This document shows, piece by piece, positions 60,764 to 64,000 of a stretch of 64,000 nt of DNA. Location: NCBI GenBank assembly GCA_902478645.1, contig CABSLV010000001.1, forward strand, positions 1-64,000, given 5' to 3'. Under the pieces are notes generated by a model that ran no database searches, was not told where the DNA came from, and saw only the letters and a list, made by a program, of their open reading frames with translations. The stretch comes from an uncultured Flavobacteriales bacterium (GTDB lineage Bacteria; Bacteroidota; Bacteroidia; Flavobacteriales; UBA1820). Position numbers and translations under genes: made by a program. The stretch's first letter is position 1; every line of letters starts with the position of its first letter.

Positions 60764-61738
60764 ATGCAAATATCGATCGTCATCCCGCTGTACAACGAAC
60801 AGGAATCCCTGCGCGAACTCAACGACTGGATTCGCCGGGTGATGACCCGCGAAGGCTTCACCTACGAAGCCATCTATGTGGACGACGGCTCCACCGACGG
60901 CTCGTGGCAGACCATCGAAGCGATGGCCGCCAGCGATCCGGCCGTACATGGCGTCAAACTGCGGGGCAACCAAGGCAAATCCCTGGCCCTGCGCGCCGGA
61001 TTCCGCGCAGCGGAAGGCGAAGTGGTCTTCACGATGGACGCAGACCTGCAGGATTCGCCGGACGAACTGCCCCAGATGTACCGCATGATCACCCAGGAAG
61101 GCTACGACCTGGTCTCCGGTTGGAAAAAGAAACGCTACGACCCGCTTTCGAAGACCCTCCCGACCAAACTGTACAACTGGGTTGCCCGGCGGGCTACCGG
61201 CCTTACCCTGCACGATTTCAACTGCGGACTGAAAGCCTACCGCCGCGATGTGGTCAAATCCATCGACCTCTACGGCGAAATGCACCGCAACATCCCGATG
61301 TTGGCTCAGGAAGCCGGATTTTCCCGCATCGGGGAAAAGATCGTCCATCACCAGGCACGCAAGTACGGCCATTCCAAGTTCGGCTTGAACCGCTTTATCA
61401 ACGGTTTCCTGGACATGATCTCCATGGTGGTGCTCCGCCGGTTCGGCCGCCAGCCGATGCACTTTTTCGGTACGCTGGGCTTTCTGATGTTCGTCGTCGG
61501 GTTTTTCAGCGCCGCATACGTGGGCTTTTCCAAACTCTGGCTGCTCTACCACGGACAAAAAACCATCCTGGTGACCGACAACCCCTGGTTTTACATCACC
61601 TTGACGATGATGATCCTGGGCGTACAATTCCTGATGGCAGGATTCATCGGCGAGATGATGGTCAAAGGCCGCAGCCGCGTCCCGGACTTCTACCTGGACC
61701 GCACGCTGGGCAAGGACGAACAACTGAAAAAAGGTTGA
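60764..61738 (+). CDS. Family-2 glycosyltransferase with C-terminal TM helices
   Basis: 324 aa. GT-A motifs: VIPLYNEQESL, VDDGSTDGSWQ, TMDADLQDSPDEL, CGLKAYRRDV, and QxxRxW-like RKYGHSKFGLNRFI. Two TMs near the end (LGFLMFVVGFFSAAYVGF, WFYITLTMMILGVQFLMAGFI). Resembles GtrB/ArnC-type enzymes that load a sugar onto undecaprenyl phosphate. Part of the DUF4199 operon. Confidence 0.9.
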   Translation: MQISIVIPLYNEQESLRELNDWIRRVMTREGFTYEAIYVDDGSTDGSWQTIEAMAASDPAVHGVKLRGNQGKSLALRAGFRAAEGEVVFTMDADLQDSPDELPQMYRMITQEGYDLVSGWKKKRYDPLSKTLPTKLYNWVARRATGLTLHDFNCGLKAYRRDVVKSIDLYGEMHRNIPMLAQEAGFSRIGEKIVHHQARKYGHSKFGLNRFINGFLDMISMVVLRRFGRQPMHFFGTLGFLMFVVGFFSAAYVGFSKLWLLYHGQKTILVTDNPWFYITLTMMILGVQFLMAGFIGEMMVKGRSRVPDFYLDRTLGKDEQLKKG

Positions 61739-61831
61739 GCGAGTCCTTTTCAGCTCCTCGCCACAAATCCTATCCTCACCGAAAAACAGGAACCGACCTC
61801 ATACACGAACACAACCAAAAACTTTCACGAT

Positions 61832-63550
61832 ATGGAACTGAAAGAGTTAGCGTTGGAGCGAGCCAAGACGTGGCTTTCCGACCAATACGACGAGCAGACA
61901 CGCCAACAGGTTCAGCAAATGATAGACCAAGGATCCGACGAACTGGTCGATGCCTTCTACAAGGACCTCGAATTCGGCACCGGCGGCATGCGCGGCATCA
62001 TGGGTGTAGGCACCAACCGCATGAACCGTTACACCATCGGCGCCGCCACCCAGGGATTGGCCGACTACCTGAAGGAACAGTTCCCCGGGAAACCGATCTC
62101 GGTGGTGATCGGCTGCGACGTCCGCCACAATTCCGACACCTTCTCCCGGATGTGCGCCGAAGTCCTCTCGGCCAACGGCATCAAAGCCTATCTGTTCGAC
62201 GGCTTCCGCCCCACACCGGAGATCTCCTTCGCCATCCGTTACCTGCACGCCCAGAGCGGCATCATCATCACCGCCTCCCACAACCCGCCCAAATACAACG
62301 GGTACAAAGCCTACTGGGACGACGGCTCACAGGTAGTCCCCCCGCACGACACCGGCATCATCGACCGTGTGGCCAAAGTGCACGTGGGCGACATCCGCTT
62401 TACGCCCAATGAACGGCTCATCGAAACCATCGGGTCGGAGGTAGACCGCGCATTCGTCGAAGCCGCCGTCGAGCATGGCAGTTGCGACACCACGGGACGT
62501 GAGGACTTCAAACTGGTATATACCCCCATCCACGGGACTTCGTTCCGGGCAATGATTCCCGCACTGGACCGCGCCGGTTTCCACTACGTAACCGTCGAGG
62601 AACAAATGGTCCCCTCGGGCGATTTCCCCACCGTCCAGTCCCCCAACCCGGAAAATCCCGAAGCCTTGAAGATGGCCACCGACCTGGCCATCCGGGAAAA
62701 TGCCGACATGGTGGTAGGCACCGACCCGGACGCCGACCGCATCGGCATCGCGGTGCGCAATCTGCACGGAGAACTCGAACTGCTCAACGGCAACCAGACC
62801 AACACCGTACTCATCTCCTACCTCCTGGAGCGCTGGCGCAAACAAGGCCGGCTCAACGGAAAACAGTTCATCGGCTCGACCATCGTCACCTCGGACATCT
62901 TCTACAAGATCGCCGACCTGTACGGAGTAAAGTGCAAAGCCGGGCTGACGGGCTTCAAGTGGATTGCCGACATGATCCGCCGTGCCGAAGGCCAGGAAGA
63001 ATTCGTCGGAGGCGGCGAAGAGAGCTTCGGCTTCATGGTGGGCGATTTCGTGCGCGACAAGGACTCCATCACCACGACCATCCTGGCCTGTGAAATAGCG
63101 GCCGTAGCCAAAGCCAACGGATCGTCCTTTTTCCAGGAACTGCTCAAGATCTACCAAAAGACCGGCATGTACCGCGAAAGTCTGGTGAACATCGTCCGCG
63201 AAGGCGTTTCGGGTGCCCAGCAGATCAAAGCCATGATGGACACCTTGCGGGAAAACCCGCTCAAGACCATCGACGGCTCGCCCGTAGTGCGCATCGACGA
63301 TTACAAGACTTCCGTCTCGAAGGACCTTACCACCGGTACGCAGACTCCCATCCAGATTCCCAAATCGGACGTGCTGATCTACTACACGGCCGATGGAGCC
63401 AAGATCGCCGCGCGTCCCTCGGGTACCGAGCCGAAGATCAAGTTTTATTTCAGTGTCAACGCACCGCTGCCCTCTCTCGAGCAGTACGAACAGGTGTGGA
63501 AGGCTCTGGGAGAAAAACTCCAACGCATCGAGAAGGAAATGGACTTCTGA
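61832..63550 (+). CDS. Phosphoglucomutase/phosphomannomutase
   Basis: 572 aa alpha-D-phosphohexomutase. GTGGMRGIMGVG, catalytic phosphoserine Ser149 in ITASHNPPKYNGYK, metal loop VGTDPDADR (Asp298/300/302), sugar loop GGGEESFGF, phosphate site RPSGTEPKIKFY. Long form typical of Bacteroidota Pgm. 93 nt after the GT2 gene, plausibly supplying its sugar phosphate. Confidence 0.95.
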   Translation: MELKELALERAKTWLSDQYDEQTRQQVQQMIDQGSDELVDAFYKDLEFGTGGMRGIMGVGTNRMNRYTIGAATQGLADYLKEQFPGKPISVVIGCDVRHNSDTFSRMCAEVLSANGIKAYLFDGFRPTPEISFAIRYLHAQSGIIITASHNPPKYNGYKAYWDDGSQVVPPHDTGIIDRVAKVHVGDIRFTPNERLIETIGSEVDRAFVEAAVEHGSCDTTGREDFKLVYTPIHGTSFRAMIPALDRAGFHYVTVEEQMVPSGDFPTVQSPNPENPEALKMATDLAIRENADMVVGTDPDADRIGIAVRNLHGELELLNGNQTNTVLISYLLERWRKQGRLNGKQFIGSTIVTSDIFYKIADLYGVKCKAGLTGFKWIADMIRRAEGQEEFVGGGEESFGFMVGDFVRDKDSITTTILACEIAAVAKANGSSFFQELLKIYQKTGMYRESLVNIVREGVSGAQQIKAMMDTLRENPLKTIDGSPVVRIDDYKTSVSKDLTTGTQTPIQIPKSDVLIYYTADGAKIAARPSGTEPKIKFYFSVNAPLPSLEQYEQVWKALGEKLQRIEKEMDF

Positions 63551-63576
63551 CCAATCCTCTCGTGCTCCCTTGATTC

Positions 63577-63642
63577 GAGAAGCGTGTAAGCGCAAAGCGG
63601 GGCGGTCTTTCGACCGCCCCGCTTTGCGCTTACACGCTTCTC
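63577..63642. terminator. 31-bp perfect hairpin between convergent genes
   Basis: GAGAAGCGTGTAAGCGCAAA... (63577-63607) pairs completely with 63612-63642 around loop TTTC. Followed on plus by TCCCGGTTTTTA, so termination is possible, but the T-run is 7 nt away and the stem far exceeds a normal terminator. Confidence 0.85.
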
Positions 63643-63663
63643 TCCCGGTTTTTACACCGGCGC

Positions 63664-64000
63664 TCATATGTTGTAATCGTTGACCGCCAAACGGCGCGGT
63701 ATCGTGCGCTTGAGGTACAGTTTGGTGCCCACCGGCGGCTGAACTCCCGCCTTGATCCGGTTTTTGGCATAGAGCGACTCGACCGTCATCCCCAGTTTCT
63801 GTGCGATCGAATACATCGTATCACCCTCCGCCACCGTATAGAAAGGCTCCGCCCCGGACGTTTTTTTCTTCACCAGGAAAATATACTGCCCCGGTATGAG
63901 CTGCGAGTCGTAGCGCAATTCGTTGTAGTCCAAAATCTTCTTCAACGGCACATCGAACCGCTGCGCAATATCCCAGGGCGTATCGCCCGGGAAAGCCACC
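63664..64000 (-). CDS. C-terminal part of a LysM-domain protein (5' end outside window)
   Basis: Two LysM repeats (AFPGDTPWDIAQRFDVPLKKILDYNELRYDSQLIPGQYIFLV and YTVAEGDTMYSIAQKLGMTVESLYAKNRI...GTKLYL), then a basic tail. The first visible codon at the edge is GTG, most likely internal. LysM binds peptidoglycan; relatives in this phylum often carry an N-terminal glucosaminidase or amidase domain, which would lie outside the window. Confidence 0.85.
   Translation of the reverse strand, partial: VAFPGDTPWDIAQRFDVPLKKILDYNELRYDSQLIPGQYIFLVKKKTSGAEPFYTVAEGDTMYSIAQKLGMTVESLYAKNRIKAGVQPPVGTKLYLKRTIPRRLAVNDYNI

Overview
The window is a stretch of bacterial chromosome from the Bacteroidota, most likely order Bacteroidales and plausibly a Rikenellaceae/Alistipes-type organism (placement inferred from protein character, high GC, a MacAB-TolC set, DUF3078 and DUF4199 proteins, an L25/Ctc protein and type-B L31). 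The best internal support is the promoters: many gene starts follow the Bacteroidota consensus TTTG - about 19 nt - TAnnTTTG, and most starts lack a clear Shine-Dalgarno. I see no phage, insertion sequence or CRISPR array. Long ORFs antisense to real genes are by-products of high GC at third codon positions.

Layout. 1-7.2 kb: the tail of a gene, a biotin-dependent carboxyltransferase (-), a POT peptide transporter (+), a 6-bladed beta-propeller lipoprotein with an apparent frameshift, an SMP-30-like secreted protein and a secreted alpha/beta hydrolase. 7.3-16.2 kb (+): a C11 cysteine-peptidase lipoprotein, a TolC-MacA-MacB(ATPase)-MacB(permease) efflux operon, a LytS/LytTR two-component pair with an ATGA overlap, and thioredoxin reductase with two hairpins in its leader. 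16.2-21 kb (-): a lipoprotein, an unknown protein, argH, an M20 deacylase (probable arginine pathway partner) and a metal-receptor-like binding protein. 21.1-24.2 kb (+): tRNA-Asp, a TPR-like lipoprotein, a serine hydrolase and a secreted unknown. 24.3-25.3 kb (-): a YtxH/holin-like membrane stress cluster.

25.3-39.8 kb (-): two complete amino-acid operons in series, trpBEGDCFA and hisGDCBHAF(IE). Each is preceded by a promoter, a previously uncalled short leader ORF rich in the cognate amino acid (three consecutive Trp codons; three His codons of which two are adjacent) and an intrinsic terminator, the layout of classical attenuation. 39.9-43.7 kb: tRNA-Leu(CAG), aspartokinase, a divergent ACT-like protein and radA. 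43.9-50.5 kb (+): a patatin/POTRA/barrel phospholipase, dxs, a DUF3078 protein and prs, followed by L25/Ctc. 51.4-58.4 kb: an ArnT-like glycosyltransferase, histidine acid phosphatase, a duplicated LAB_N membrane protein with a GT2 enzyme, cysteine desulfurase, L31 and coaE. 58.4-64 kb: YbbR, two DUF4199 membrane proteins, a second GT2 enzyme, phosphoglucomutase, a very long hairpin, and the 3' end of a LysM protein.

The most notable non-coding structure is an interspersed 84-88 bp repeat, present as two-copy tandems at two loci in opposite orientation. Its gene-facing end carries a promoter-like TATnTTTGC box just before a gene start (M20 deacylase, dxs). The conserved end alone recurs upstream of a third gene.
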